Positions 17,625-25,781 of a stretch of DNA of 36,027 nucleotides are shown one piece after another. A model generated the notes under the pieces. That model made no database searches, was not told the DNA's origin, and saw only the letters and a program-made list of their open reading frames with translations. The position numbers and the translations under genes were made by a program. This DNA comes from Anaerolineales bacterium (GTDB lineage: Bacteria > Chloroflexota > Anaerolineae > Anaerolineales > UBA6663): NCBI GenBank assembly GCA_016789175.1, contig JAEURK010000117.1, positions 1-36,027 of the forward strand. Reading direction: 5' to 3'. Each line of letters begins with the position of its first letter. Within the stretch, counting starts at the first letter, position 1.

Positions 17625-18275
17625 ATGGCGAAGTATACGGGCCCGGTTTGCCGGCTGTGCCGGCGCGAGGGCGAGAAGCTTTACCTCAAGGGTGCACGCT
17701 GCCTGTCAGTGAAGTGCCCGTTCGAGAAGCAGGACAACCGGCGCGACTTCGCGCCCGGTCAGCACGGGCGCGACGCGCAGTTCAAGCGCAACCGCTCGTC
17801 GGACTTCTTGCAGCAGTTGCGCGAGAAGCAGAAGGCGCGCCGCGTGTACGGCGTGCTCGAGAGCCAGTTCCGGCGCTATTACGAAGAGGCCCTGAAGAGC
17901 CGCGGCGTCACGGGCGTCGCGCTGTTGCAGATCCTCGAGCGCCGGCTGGATAACGTGGTCTACCGCCTCGGCTATGCCAGCAGCCGCGCTCAGGCGCGCC
18001 AGCTGGTGGCCCACGGCCATATCAACGTCAACGGACGCCGCCTGAAGGCGCCGTCGGCCGTCCTCAAGATCGGGGACGTGGTCGAGGTGCGGGTTGTGGC
18101 CTCCGGGCGAACGTATTTCCGCGAGCTCAAGGCCATGGATGAAGGCCGAGCCGCGCCGGGCTGGCTCAACCGCAACTGGAGCACGCTCTCCGGCCAGGTC
18201 GCCAAGATGCCGCTCCGCGAAGACATCGACGCCAACCTCAACGAGCAGCTGATCGTCGAGTACTACTCGCGCTAG
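17625..18275 (+). CDS. rpsD: 30S ribosomal protein S4, zinc-finger type
   Basis: A 216-residue S4, a primary 16S rRNA binder and fidelity factor. Cys9, Cys12, Cys26 and Cys31 form an N-terminal zinc site, a form absent from E. coli S4. The S4 RNA-binding domain follows (RLDNVVYRLGYASSRAQARQ, then VAHGHINVNGRRL). In E. coli S4 represses the alpha operon through a pseudoknot; no such structure was recognised here. A UUCG-capped hairpin separates it from rpoA. Confidence 0.97.
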   Translation: MAKYTGPVCRLCRREGEKLYLKGARCLSVKCPFEKQDNRRDFAPGQHGRDAQFKRNRSSDFLQQLREKQKARRVYGVLESQFRRYYEEALKSRGVTGVALLQILERRLDNVVYRLGYASSRAQARQLVAHGHINVNGRRLKAPSAVLKIGDVVEVRVVASGRTYFRELKAMDEGRAAPGWLNRNWSTLSGQVAKMPLREDIDANLNEQLIVEYYSR

Positions 18276-18287
18276 TCGCTGGTGAGG

Positions 18288-18309
18288 CGGGTCGGCTTCG
18301 GCCGGCTCG
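18288..18309 (+). other. UUCG-capped hairpin before rpoA
   Basis: CGGGTCGGC, TTCG, GCCGGCTCG: a 9-bp stem with two G-U pairs closed by the extra-stable C(UUCG)G tetraloop. It lies between rpsD and the rpoA ribosome-binding site (GGGGAAAGAGG). No T-run follows. It may be an RNA stability or processing element setting rpoA levels relative to ribosomal proteins. Confidence 0.5.
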
Positions 18310-18330
18310 ACGGGGAAAGAGGATACCGAT

Positions 18331-19326
18331 ATGAGCGTCATTGGCAATATGGTGTTGCCGAAGATCGAGGGCGATAGCATCTCGCGGAACTACGGGAAGT
18401 TCATCGTCAGTCCGCTTGAGAGCGGCTATGGCACCACGCTCGGCAATGCTTTGCGCCGGGTGCTGTTGTCGTCGCTGGAAGGCGCCGCCGTGACCTCGGT
18501 GCGCGTCTCGGATGTGCCGCACGAGTTCTCGGACATCCCGGGTGTCAAGGAAGACATGACCCAGCTGCTGCTGCAGGTCAAGCAGCTGCGCCTGGTTCTG
18601 CACCAGGGCGAAACGGCGCGCCTGCGTCTGGACGTCCAGGGCGAAGGTCAGGTCACCGCGGCCGACATCGTCGCGCCGGCCGAGGTGGAGATCGTCAACC
18701 CCGATCTGTACCTGTTCACGGCCGACAACGATAAGGCCCGGCTCGAGATCGAGATGACCGTCCAGCGCGGCCGCGGCTACTCGCCGTCGGACGAGCGCGG
18801 CCGGCTGCCCATCGGCGAAGTGCCGGTGGACGCGATCTTCAGTCCGATCAAGCGCGTCGCGTTTGAAGTGCAGCGCGCGCGTGTCGGCCAGAACACGAAC
18901 TACGACAAGCTCGTGATCGAGATCTGGACCGACGGCACGATCCGGCCCGAGACGGCCTTGAAGACCTCGGCCCAGATGCTGATGGCGCACCTGCGCCTGG
19001 TTGCGGGCGTCACCGAGGAAAGCCTCGCGCCGGCCGCGCCGGCCGAAGAGGCGCCGCGGATGTCGAGCGAGATCTACGAGATGCCGATCGAGAATCTCGA
19101 TCTTTCGGTGCGTGTGTTCAACTCGCTCAAACGCACCGGCATCACCACGGTCGGCGAAGTGCTGGACATGCTCAACAAGGGCGAAGAGGCCATGTTGGCG
19201 ATCCGCAACTTCGGCGACAAGAGCCTGGACGAGCTGCGGGTCAAGCTGCGCGAAAAGGGCTATCTGAAAGATCAGGATCCGGGAGCTGCGCCCGCCGCTG
19301 CGCCCGAGTTGGAGAACGCATCATGA
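18331..19326 (+). CDS. rpoA: DNA-directed RNA polymerase subunit alpha
   Basis: A 331-residue alpha subunit. The N-terminal dimerisation domain (LESGYGTTLGNALRRVLLSS) nucleates RNA polymerase assembly. After an Ala/Pro/Glu linker near residues 230-245, the C-terminal domain (LSVRVFNSLKRTGI, then RNFGDKSLDELRVKL) contains the helix that contacts UP elements and activators, including the Arg matching E. coli Arg265. A short Ala/Pro-rich tail follows. The stop overlaps the rplQ start by ATGA (19323-19326). Confidence 0.98.
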   Translation: MSVIGNMVLPKIEGDSISRNYGKFIVSPLESGYGTTLGNALRRVLLSSLEGAAVTSVRVSDVPHEFSDIPGVKEDMTQLLLQVKQLRLVLHQGETARLRLDVQGEGQVTAADIVAPAEVEIVNPDLYLFTADNDKARLEIEMTVQRGRGYSPSDERGRLPIGEVPVDAIFSPIKRVAFEVQRARVGQNTNYDKLVIEIWTDGTIRPETALKTSAQMLMAHLRLVAGVTEESLAPAAPAEEAPRMSSEIYEMPIENLDLSVRVFNSLKRTGITTVGEVLDMLNKGEEAMLAIRNFGDKSLDELRVKLREKGYLKDQDPGAAPAAAPELENAS

Positions 19327-19721
19327 GGCACGGAGTCGCCGGCCGCAAGCTAGGCCGGAATACAGCGCAGCGCAACGGGTTGCGCAAGACCATGATCTCG
19401 CAGCTGATCACGCACGAGCGGATCGAGACGACCGAGGCGAAGGCCAAGTTCATCCGCAGCGAGGTCGAGAAGCTGGTGACCACCGCCAAGCGCGGCCTGA
19501 AGGCTGGCGAGGCGGAGGGCCAGGAAGGCAAGCTGAACGTGGCCAACGCCCGTCAGCTGGCCGCCACCAAGGTCACGAGCAGCGACATCGTCAAGAAGCT
19601 GTTCGACACGATCGCGCCCCGCTACGCCAAACGCGCCGGTGGGTATACGCGCATCCTGAAACTGGGGCCGCGCAAGGGCGATTCCGCCGCGATGGCCGTG
19701 ATCGAGTTCGTCGAGGAGTAG
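19323..19721 (+). CDS. rplQ: 50S ribosomal protein L17
   Basis: A 132-residue L17 near the tunnel exit. The start MRHGVAGRKLGRNTAQRNGL and the segment LITHERIETTEAKAKFIRSE are diagnostic; the C-terminus ends with GDSAAMAVIEFVEE. It is coupled to rpoA by a 4-nt overlap. The TAG stop (19719-19721) is immediately followed by a perfect palindrome. Confidence 0.97.
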   Translation: MRHGVAGRKLGRNTAQRNGLRKTMISQLITHERIETTEAKAKFIRSEVEKLVTTAKRGLKAGEAEGQEGKLNVANARQLAATKVTSSDIVKKLFDTIAPRYAKRAGGYTRILKLGPRKGDSAAMAVIEFVEE

Positions 19722-19741
19722 GGGCGACGCATGCGTCGCCC
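19722..19741. repeat. perfect 20-bp palindrome after rplQ
   Basis: GGGCGACGCA followed directly by its complement TGCGTCGCCC, with no spacer. The adjoining GTAGG includes the rplQ stop. From memory, similar GTAGGGGCGACGCATGCG-type palindromes recur in intergenic regions of many environmental bacteria as a dispersed repeat, so this may be one copy of such a family. That was not searched. Confidence 0.75.
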
Positions 19742-19777
19742 GGACGACGCGGGAGGCCGCGTCGGCCTGAGGGCAGC

Positions 19778-20512
19778 ATGCGTTACCGAGCCACCGTCGA
19801 GTACGACGGCACCGACTTCGAGGGCTTCCAACGACAGGCGGCCGGGCACCGAACGGTGCAAGGCGAGTTGGAGGGGGCACTCGGCCGGATCGGATGGCGC
19901 GGCACGTCGCTCATGGCGGCGGGTCGCACCGACAGCGGGGTGCATGGACGCGGTCAGGTGATCGCCTTTGATCACGACTGGCGGCACACCCCGGACGCGC
20001 TGGTCCGCGCGCTCAACGCCCAACTCCCGGCCGATGTGTCGGTGCGGGGAGTGGTTGAGGCCGAAGCTGATTTTCATCCGCGCTATTGGGCGCGGGCGCG
20101 GACGTACGTTTACACCGTGTACCAGGGGCCGCAACGGGCGGCCTTGCGCGATCGGTATGCGTGGCACGTGGTTGAGCCTCTTGACGCGGCTGCCCTGGCA
20201 GTTGCCTGTCTGGGCTTGATCGGCCGGCACGACTTTGCGACGTTTGGCACTGACCCTGATGAGGGGACGAATACGGTGCGAACGGTGCAGCGGGCCGAGT
20301 GGGTGGCCGCGGGCGAGACGTGGCGCTTTTGGATCCAGGCCGACGCCTTCCTGTTCCGCATGGTGCGGAGCGTGGTCGGGGCGCTGGTGCGGGTCGGAAC
20401 CGGGGTGTTGACGACCGAGCGGTTTCTGGCGCTGATCGAGGCGCGGGACCGGAGCCAGTGTCCGCCGCTCGCACCGGCGCGCGGGCTGTGTTTGGACGAA
20501 GTGTTGTACTGA
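19778..20512 (+). CDS. truA: tRNA pseudouridine(38-40) synthase TruA
   Basis: A 244-residue pseudouridine synthase modifying positions 38-40 of the tRNA anticodon arm. The catalytic Asp52 lies in GRTDSGVHG, the family active-site motif; YDGTDFEGFQ near the start and FLFRMVRSVVGALV near the end are also typical. GAGGG precedes the ATG. Placement between rplQ and rplM is common in several phyla. Confidence 0.95.
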   Translation: MRYRATVEYDGTDFEGFQRQAAGHRTVQGELEGALGRIGWRGTSLMAAGRTDSGVHGRGQVIAFDHDWRHTPDALVRALNAQLPADVSVRGVVEAEADFHPRYWARARTYVYTVYQGPQRAALRDRYAWHVVEPLDAAALAVACLGLIGRHDFATFGTDPDEGTNTVRTVQRAEWVAAGETWRFWIQADAFLFRMVRSVVGALVRVGTGVLTTERFLALIEARDRSQCPPLAPARGLCLDEVLY

Positions 20513-20599
20513 GACGCGGCGGGCCCCAGGGCGGCCGTGACGACAAAGCAGATCGGGGCTAGCAGGCGTCAGGCCGACCAGAGCCCGGGAGTGTTGAGA

Positions 20600-21025
20600 G
20601 TGAACAAGACGTATGTGTTGAAGCAGAAAGACGTGCAGCGCGACTGGATCGTGGTCGACGCGGCGGACAAGAACCTTGGCCGTCTGGCGACCCAGGTCGC
20701 CCAGTTGCTGCGCGGCAAGCACAAGGTGACGTTTCAGCCGGGCCTCGACACCGGGGACTTCGTGGTCGTGATCAACGCCGAGAAGATCACGGTGACCGGC
20801 GGCAAGCTCGAAGAGAAGGAGTACTACGACTACTCCGGCTTTCCGGGTGGCCTGCGCATCACCAGCCTGCGCGATCAGCTGGCCAAGCATCCCGACCGCG
20901 TGCTCACCCACGCCGTCAAGGGCATGCTGCCGCACAACCGGCTCGGACGGCAACTGATCAAGAAGCTCAAGGTCTATGCCGGCCCTGACCACCCGCACCA
21001 AGCCCAGCAGCCCAAGGCCCTTTGA
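20600..21025 (+). CDS. rplM: 50S ribosomal protein L13
   Basis: A 141-residue L13, an early assembly protein. Recognised by [20 protein letters not shown], the [20 protein letters not shown] segment and [13 protein letters not shown]. The GTG at 20600 gives the family start (VNKTYVLKQ) and has GGGAG 8 nt upstream; the frame is open to 20537, but that stretch matches nothing. Its usual partner rpsI follows after 34 nt. Confidence 0.94.
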   Translation: MNKTYVLKQKDVQRDWIVVDAADKNLGRLATQVAQLLRGKHKVTFQPGLDTGDFVVVINAEKITVTGGKLEEKEYYDYSGFPGGLRITSLRDQLAKHPDRVLTHAVKGMLPHNRLGRQLIKKLKVYAGPDHPHQAQQPKAL

Positions 21026-21059
21026 GCCTCAGGCGCACGAGAAGGATTGACCAGAACCT

Positions 21060-21452
21060 ATGGCGACACAATATTACGAGGGCATCGGCCGACGCAAGAG
21101 CAGCTCAGCCCGGGCACGCCTGACGAGCGGCAGCGGCGCGATCGTGTGCAACACCCGCAGCGGCGCTGAGTACTTTCCGCGCATGGGCGACCTGGACGCC
21201 GTGTTGGGCGCTCTGTCCACCGCCGGCCTGGCTGACAAGTTCGACGTCAGCATCAAGGTCGAAGGCGGCGGCGTAACCGGCCAGGTGGGCGCGGCCAAAC
21301 TGGCCATCGCCCGCGCACTGCTCAAGCTCGATCCCGAGCTGCGCAAGGCGCTTCGCAAGGGCGGTTTCCTGACACGCGACGACCGCGAGAAGGAACGCAA
21401 GAAGCCGGGTCTCAAGCGCGCGCGCAAGGCTCCGACGTACACCAAGCGCTAA
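21060..21452 (+). CDS. rpsI: 30S ribosomal protein S9
   Basis: A 130-residue S9, whose C-terminal tail reaches the P-site tRNA. Diagnostic: YYEGIGRRKSSSARARL, VEGGGVTGQVGAAKLAIARA and the terminal KRARKAPTYTKR ending in the invariant Lys-Arg. It is the last gene of the ribosomal block; a strong terminator begins 21 nt after its stop. Confidence 0.97.
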   Translation: MATQYYEGIGRRKSSSARARLTSGSGAIVCNTRSGAEYFPRMGDLDAVLGALSTAGLADKFDVSIKVEGGGVTGQVGAAKLAIARALLKLDPELRKALRKGGFLTRDDREKERKKPGLKRARKAPTYTKR

Positions 21453-21472
21453 AGCGATATCGAACGAACAAC

Positions 21473-21527
21473 AACGAGGTATTCCAGGTGTTTGGGCTTC
21501 GCCTAGACACCTGGAATACCTCGTTTT
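21473..21527 (+). terminator. intrinsic terminator of the ribosomal block
   Basis: A perfect 19-bp stem, left arm 21473-21491 (AACGAGGTATTCCAGGTGT) and right arm 21507-21525, with a loop that itself can fold (GGGC-TTC-GCCT). TTTT follows at 21524-21527. It sits just after rpsI and should end transcripts of the whole operon. Confidence 0.88.
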
Positions 21528-21551
21528 CATTTCCTTCCGCTTTGGTAAACT
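21524..21551 (+). promoter_or_regulatory. putative mazG promoter, leaderless
   Basis: TTTTCA (21524-21529, four of six bases), a 16-nt spacer and TAAACT (21546-21551), which ends 8 nt before the mazG ATG. No Shine-Dalgarno sequence is present. The -35 would use the T-run of the preceding terminator. Confidence 0.4.
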
Positions 21552-21559
21552 TCACCACC

Positions 21560-23026
21560 ATGGGACAGATCACGATCGTTGGACTTGGGCCGGGGGATCC
21601 CGGCGACGTGTCGCGCGCGGCCTGGGATGCACTCACCTCGGCGCCCGAGGTATGGGTCCGCACAGCCCGCCATCCCACCCTGGCCGGCTTGCCCGAGGCG
21701 ATCACGGTGCACAGCTTCGACGAGGTGTATGAAACCGAAGCCGACTTTGCCAACGTGTACAACGCGATCGCCGAGCGTGTGCTGACTCTGGGCGAACGGC
21801 CCGAGGGCGTGGTCTACGCCGTACCCGGGCACCCCTTGGTGGCCGAGCGCGCCGTGGCCTTGATCCAGGCAGGCGCGGCCGAGCGCGGCCTGGCGGTGCG
21901 CGTGATCGCTGGGTTGTCGTTCATCGAGCCGACGCTGACCGCCCTCGGCGTCGACGCCCTGCCAGGCCTTCAGATCGTTGACGGCATCGACGTCGGGGCC
22001 GCCCACCATCCTTCCTTCCATGCCGACCTGCCGGCTCTGGTCGCTCAGGTGTACTCGCCGGCCGTCGCCAGCCAGGTCAAGCTCACCTTGATGAACCAGT
22101 ATCCGGATGAGCACCCGGTGCAGCTGGTGCATGGCGCCGGCACGCCCGAAGAGCAGGTCGAAGCGCTTGCCCTGTACGAGATCGACCGCAGCCCGCGCAT
22201 CGCCCATCTCACCTCGCTGTACGTGCCGCCGTTGGCGCGCCGTTCGTCCTTCGAAGCCCTGCAGGAGATCATCGCCCATCTGCGAGCCCCGGAGGGCTGC
22301 CCATGGGACCGCAAGCAGACCCATCAGACCCTGCGTCGTCATCTCCTCGAAGAGGCCCACGAGACCCTGCACGCGCTCGATCTCGAGGACGTCGACAAGA
22401 TGCGTGAGGAGTTCGGCGACCTGTTGCTGCAGATCGTTCTGCACGCCCAGATCGCGATCGACGAAGGCGAGTTCACGATGCAAGACGTGATCGCCGAGCT
22501 CAATGCAAAACTCATCCGCCGGCATCCGCATGTCTTCGGCGATGTCGTCGTGGACAGCGCCGACGCCGTGGTCACCACCTGGGAGGCCGTCAAGGCCGCC
22601 GAGCGTCAGGCCCGCAACGAGTTGCCCGCCGACACCGGTCTGCTCGCTAGTGTGCCGCCGGGCCTGCCGGCTCTGGCACAGGCCGAGCTTTACCAAAAGC
22701 GGGCCGCCAAGGTTGGCTTCGATTGGCCCGACGTCTCCGGCCCGCGGGCCAAAGTCAGCGAGGAGATCGCCGAGATCGAGGCCGAGGCCGACGAGGAGGC
22801 CCGGGGTCGCGAAGTCGGCGACCTGCTCTTCGCGGTCGTGAACTGGGCCCGTTGGCTCAAGGTCGACCCCGAGACCGTCTTGCGCGAGGCCAATATGCGT
22901 TTCGCCGGCCGCTTCCGTCAGGTCGAGTTGGGCGCCGCTGCCCAGGGCCGCGATCTGCACGCCATGACCCTGGCCGAGCTCGATGCGTTATGGGATGAGG
23001 CCAAGCGTCTGGAGCGAGAGCGGTAG
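21560..23026 (+). CDS. mazG: MazG nucleotide pyrophosphohydrolase fused to SAM-dependent tetrapyrrole methylase domain
   Basis: A 488-residue fusion like B. subtilis YabN. Residues 1 to about 220 form a tetrapyrrole-methylase-type domain (VGLGPGDP near the start, YAVPGHPLVAERA near 90). Two MazG modules follow: EEAHETLHALDLEDVDKMRE with EFGDLLLQ, and SEEIAEIEAEADEE with REVGDLLF, both carrying the EExxE...ExxD magnesium-binding pattern, and a final NMRFAGRFRQVE. MazG hydrolyses non-canonical or excess NTPs. The methylase domain's substrate is unknown in this family. The ATG at 21560 is preferred because the open frame upstream runs into the terminator. Confidence 0.93.
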   Translation: MGQITIVGLGPGDPGDVSRAAWDALTSAPEVWVRTARHPTLAGLPEAITVHSFDEVYETEADFANVYNAIAERVLTLGERPEGVVYAVPGHPLVAERAVALIQAGAAERGLAVRVIAGLSFIEPTLTALGVDALPGLQIVDGIDVGAAHHPSFHADLPALVAQVYSPAVASQVKLTLMNQYPDEHPVQLVHGAGTPEEQVEALALYEIDRSPRIAHLTSLYVPPLARRSSFEALQEIIAHLRAPEGCPWDRKQTHQTLRRHLLEEAHETLHALDLEDVDKMREEFGDLLLQIVLHAQIAIDEGEFTMQDVIAELNAKLIRRHPHVFGDVVVDSADAVVTTWEAVKAAERQARNELPADTGLLASVPPGLPALAQAELYQKRAAKVGFDWPDVSGPRAKVSEEIAEIEAEADEEARGREVGDLLFAVVNWARWLKVDPETVLREANMRFAGRFRQVELGAAAQGRDLHAMTLAELDALWDEAKRLERER

Positions 23027-23185
23027 GACGAAGCCAACGACGGTTTGCAAAACTTGCGCCTATCCTGGCGCCCGGCGCGTGCCATAGACCGTACTTAGGG
23101 AACGTGCCGGCGCCTCTTCAGTCCGCCGTCAAGCGCAACCATCCCCGGTCGGCCATGTGCCGTCCGAGGCCTTCCGGAGGGTCCT
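23027..23185 (+). other. 159-bp spacer before the amidohydrolase operon
   Basis: No small gene is supported. TTGCAA and TATCCT (23061-23066) are present but not at workable spacing, so no promoter is called. GCGCC/GGCGC flank TATCCT as a short dyad. Confidence 0.4.
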
Positions 23186-24784
23186 GTGCCGCAACCTGCC
23201 GACTTCATCATCGAGAACGCGCGTGTGTGGACCGGGGATCCGCAACAGCCCGTCGCCGAAGCCGTGGCCGTCCGCGGACGGCGCATTGCTTACGTGGGCA
23301 CCACGGCCGACGCACGCGGCTGGCGGGGCCCGGCCACGCGCCTGATCGACGGTCAGAACGGCACGGTCACACCCGGGTTCATTGATTCGCACCTGCACCT
23401 TTTGTACGGCAGCCTGAACTTGAGCCGCGCACAGCTATACGGTCTGCGCAGCCGGGCTGCCGTGATCACGGCTCTGAAGGAGTTTGCGGTTGCGCATCCG
23501 GATGTGCCCTGGGTGCAAGGGCGGGGTGCCGCCTACGACGTGATCCAGTGCCGCGCCGATCTCGATGCCGCCGTGAGCGATCGCCCGGTGCTTGTCATCG
23601 CCTATGACGGCCACACCGGCTGGGCCAACACGCGGGCGCTCGAGTTGGCCGGAATCCTGCGGGGCGGTGAAGTGCGCGGCCCCAATAGCGTGATCGTGCG
23701 CGACGCGGCCGGCCTGGCCACGGGCGAACTGCGCGAAACGGGCGCGATCGGTCTGGTGGAGGACCTGATCGCCGAACCCAGCCAGAGTGAGAAACGGCGC
23801 TGGCTGGTTGAGGGCGTGCGCGCGCTCAACCGGTCCGGGGTAACGGCCGTCCACAACATGAACGGCGACCTGAAGGAGCTCGAGCTCTATCGCGAGGCCG
23901 AACGTGACGGCGAACTGACCCTGCGTGTCTACGTGCCTTTTCACATCGAGCCGCACACGGCTATTGAAGCCCTGCCTGAGGCGGCTGAGATGGCCCGGAT
24001 CGATGGTCTGGCGCGCGGCGGCGCCGTCAAGTTCTTCATGGATGGCGTGCTCGAGTCGTGGACGGCGCTGATGGTCGCGCCCTACGCCGACCAGCCCGAC
24101 AGCTGCGGTGATGCCCTCTTCAGCCTCGAGCACTTCGTGCGCATGGCAGGTGAGGCCGACCGGATGGGCCTGCAGATCGCCGTGCACTGCTGCGGCGACG
24201 GTGCCGTTCGGCGCACCCTGGACGGCTACGCGCGAATCCAGTCGGAGAACGGGCCGCGGGAGCGGCGCCGCCATCGGATCGAGCACATCGAGGTGATCCA
24301 TCCCGACGATCTGCCGCGCTTCAAGCAGCTCGGCGTCATCGGCTCGGTGCAACCCCTGCACGCGCCGACACCCGGCGACGGCGATGTTTGGATGGGGCGG
24401 GCCGGCCGCGACCGCTGGGGGCTGTCATTCGCCTGGCGAACGCTGCAGCAGGCAGGCGTGCGCCTGGCGCTCGGCTCCGATTGGCCGGTGGCCGACTTCA
24501 ACCCACTGGCCGGCATCGCCGCCGGCCTGACCCGCCAACCGTGGCAACCCGGCGACTCCGAACAAGCCCTGACGCTCGAGGAGCTGCTGGTCGGGTACAC
24601 GCGCGATGCCGCCTATACCGAATTGCGCGAGCACGAACGCGGCCGGCTTCGGATCGGTTACCTGGCCGACCTGGTGTTATTGGACGGCGATCTCGCGCGG
24701 ACGGCAGCCGAGGACCCGGCCGCCGTGGCCCGGCTCCAGCCCGCGCTGACAGTCGTCGACGGCTCAATCGCACACGCAGCCTGA
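23186..24784 (+). CDS. YtcJ-like metal-dependent amidohydrolase
   Basis: A 532-residue member of the amidohydrolase superfamily (Amidohydro_3/YtcJ type). The metal-binding HxH is at residues 69-71 in GFIDSHLHL. Further family segments are KFFMDGVLESWTA, HCCGDGA (near 334), RIEHIEVIHPDD (near 366) and the catalytic Asp in LGSDWPV (near 432). Relatives hydrolyse N-substituted formamides or other amide bonds in the cytosol; the exact substrate is not predictable. The GTG start at 23186 has CGGAGGG 4 nt upstream. It leads a likely operon with peptide-type ABC genes, suggesting that an imported amide is its substrate. Confidence 0.87.
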   Translation: MPQPADFIIENARVWTGDPQQPVAEAVAVRGRRIAYVGTTADARGWRGPATRLIDGQNGTVTPGFIDSHLHLLYGSLNLSRAQLYGLRSRAAVITALKEFAVAHPDVPWVQGRGAAYDVIQCRADLDAAVSDRPVLVIAYDGHTGWANTRALELAGILRGGEVRGPNSVIVRDAAGLATGELRETGAIGLVEDLIAEPSQSEKRRWLVEGVRALNRSGVTAVHNMNGDLKELELYREAERDGELTLRVYVPFHIEPHTAIEALPEAAEMARIDGLARGGAVKFFMDGVLESWTALMVAPYADQPDSCGDALFSLEHFVRMAGEADRMGLQIAVHCCGDGAVRRTLDGYARIQSENGPRERRRHRIEHIEVIHPDDLPRFKQLGVIGSVQPLHAPTPGDGDVWMGRAGRDRWGLSFAWRTLQQAGVRLALGSDWPVADFNPLAGIAAGLTRQPWQPGDSEQALTLEELLVGYTRDAAYTELREHERGRLRIGYLADLVLLDGDLARTAAEDPAAVARLQPALTVVDGSIAHAA

Positions 24785-24803
24785 AGGAAACACACCGCCC
24801 AAA

Positions 24804-25781
24804 ATGCCGACCTACGCGTTGCGCCGGACCCTGCAGGCCATTCCCATCCTGCTGATCCTCAGCGCCGTGCTGTTCGCCATCGTCAAGGCGGCGCCGGGCG
24901 GGCCGCTGGCTGCCGCCGAACGCAACCCCAACGTCACAGCCGAACAACTGGCGCGGCTGCGCGACCGCCTCGGCCTGGATCAGCCGATCTACGTGCAGTA
25001 CGGGAAGTGGTTGGTTAACTTCGCGCTGGCGGGCGATTGGGGCGAGTCGATCAAGTTCCGTCGCCCAGTCAGCGACATGATCCTCGAGCGTCTGCCGGCC
25101 ACCTTCTTGCTCGTCTCGGCGGCTTTCGTGCTCATGTTGGCGCTGGCAGTGCCCGCCGGCGTGATCGCGGCCAGCCGACCCTACTCCTGGTTCGACCACA
25201 CCCTGACCACGCTCAGCTTCGCGGGCCAATCGGTGCCGACGTTTTGGCTCGGCCTGATCCTGATCCTGATCTTCTACATCTGGCTCAAGAACCCGTTTAC
25301 GGGCGAGCCGTTATTTCCAGCCGGCGGCATGGGCACGCTCGGCGCCGACCGCAACCTGCTCGATCTGCTCTGGCATCTGGTGCTTCCGACCGTTGCGCTC
25401 AGTGCCGGGTATGTGGCCTGGTATTCGCGTTTCCTGCGCTCGAGCATGCGCGACATCCTCAACGAGGACTACGTGCGCACCGGGCGCGCCAAGGGGCTGA
25501 GCGAGCGCGCCGTGCTCTTCAAACACGCTGCGCGGAATGCCCTGTTGCCGCTCGTGACCATGCTGGCGCTCGATCTGCCGGCCGTGTTCAGCGGCGCGCT
25601 TTTCGTCGAGAACATCTTCTCCTGGCCGGGGATGGGTCGGTTGTTTTGGGACGCGGCGCGCGGGCGCGACTACCCCGTGCTGCAGGCTGTGGTGATGATC
25701 AACGCCGTGTTGATCGTGGCCTTCAACCTGTTCGCCGACCTGTTGTACGGCTTGCTCGACCCGCGGGTGCGCTATGACTGA
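24804..25781 (+). CDS. peptide/nickel-type ABC transporter permease (DppB-like)
   Basis: A 325-residue inner-membrane permease of the DppB/OppB family with about six membrane spans. The N-terminal RRTLQAIPILLILSAVLFAI span, RLRDRLGLDQPIYVQYGKWL and the EAA loop (EDYVRTGRAKGLSERAVLFK) that docks an ATPase are all typical, as is the C-terminal DPRVRYD. It follows the amidohydrolase by 19 nt and overlaps the next permease gene by 8 nt. Substrate class (peptide, opine, glutathione and others) cannot be fixed from sequence. Confidence 0.92.
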   Translation: MPTYALRRTLQAIPILLILSAVLFAIVKAAPGGPLAAAERNPNVTAEQLARLRDRLGLDQPIYVQYGKWLVNFALAGDWGESIKFRRPVSDMILERLPATFLLVSAAFVLMLALAVPAGVIAASRPYSWFDHTLTTLSFAGQSVPTFWLGLILILIFYIWLKNPFTGEPLFPAGGMGTLGADRNLLDLLWHLVLPTVALSAGYVAWYSRFLRSSMRDILNEDYVRTGRAKGLSERAVLFKHAARNALLPLVTMLALDLPAVFSGALFVENIFSWPGMGRLFWDAARGRDYPVLQAVVMINAVLIVAFNLFADLLYGLLDPRVRYD

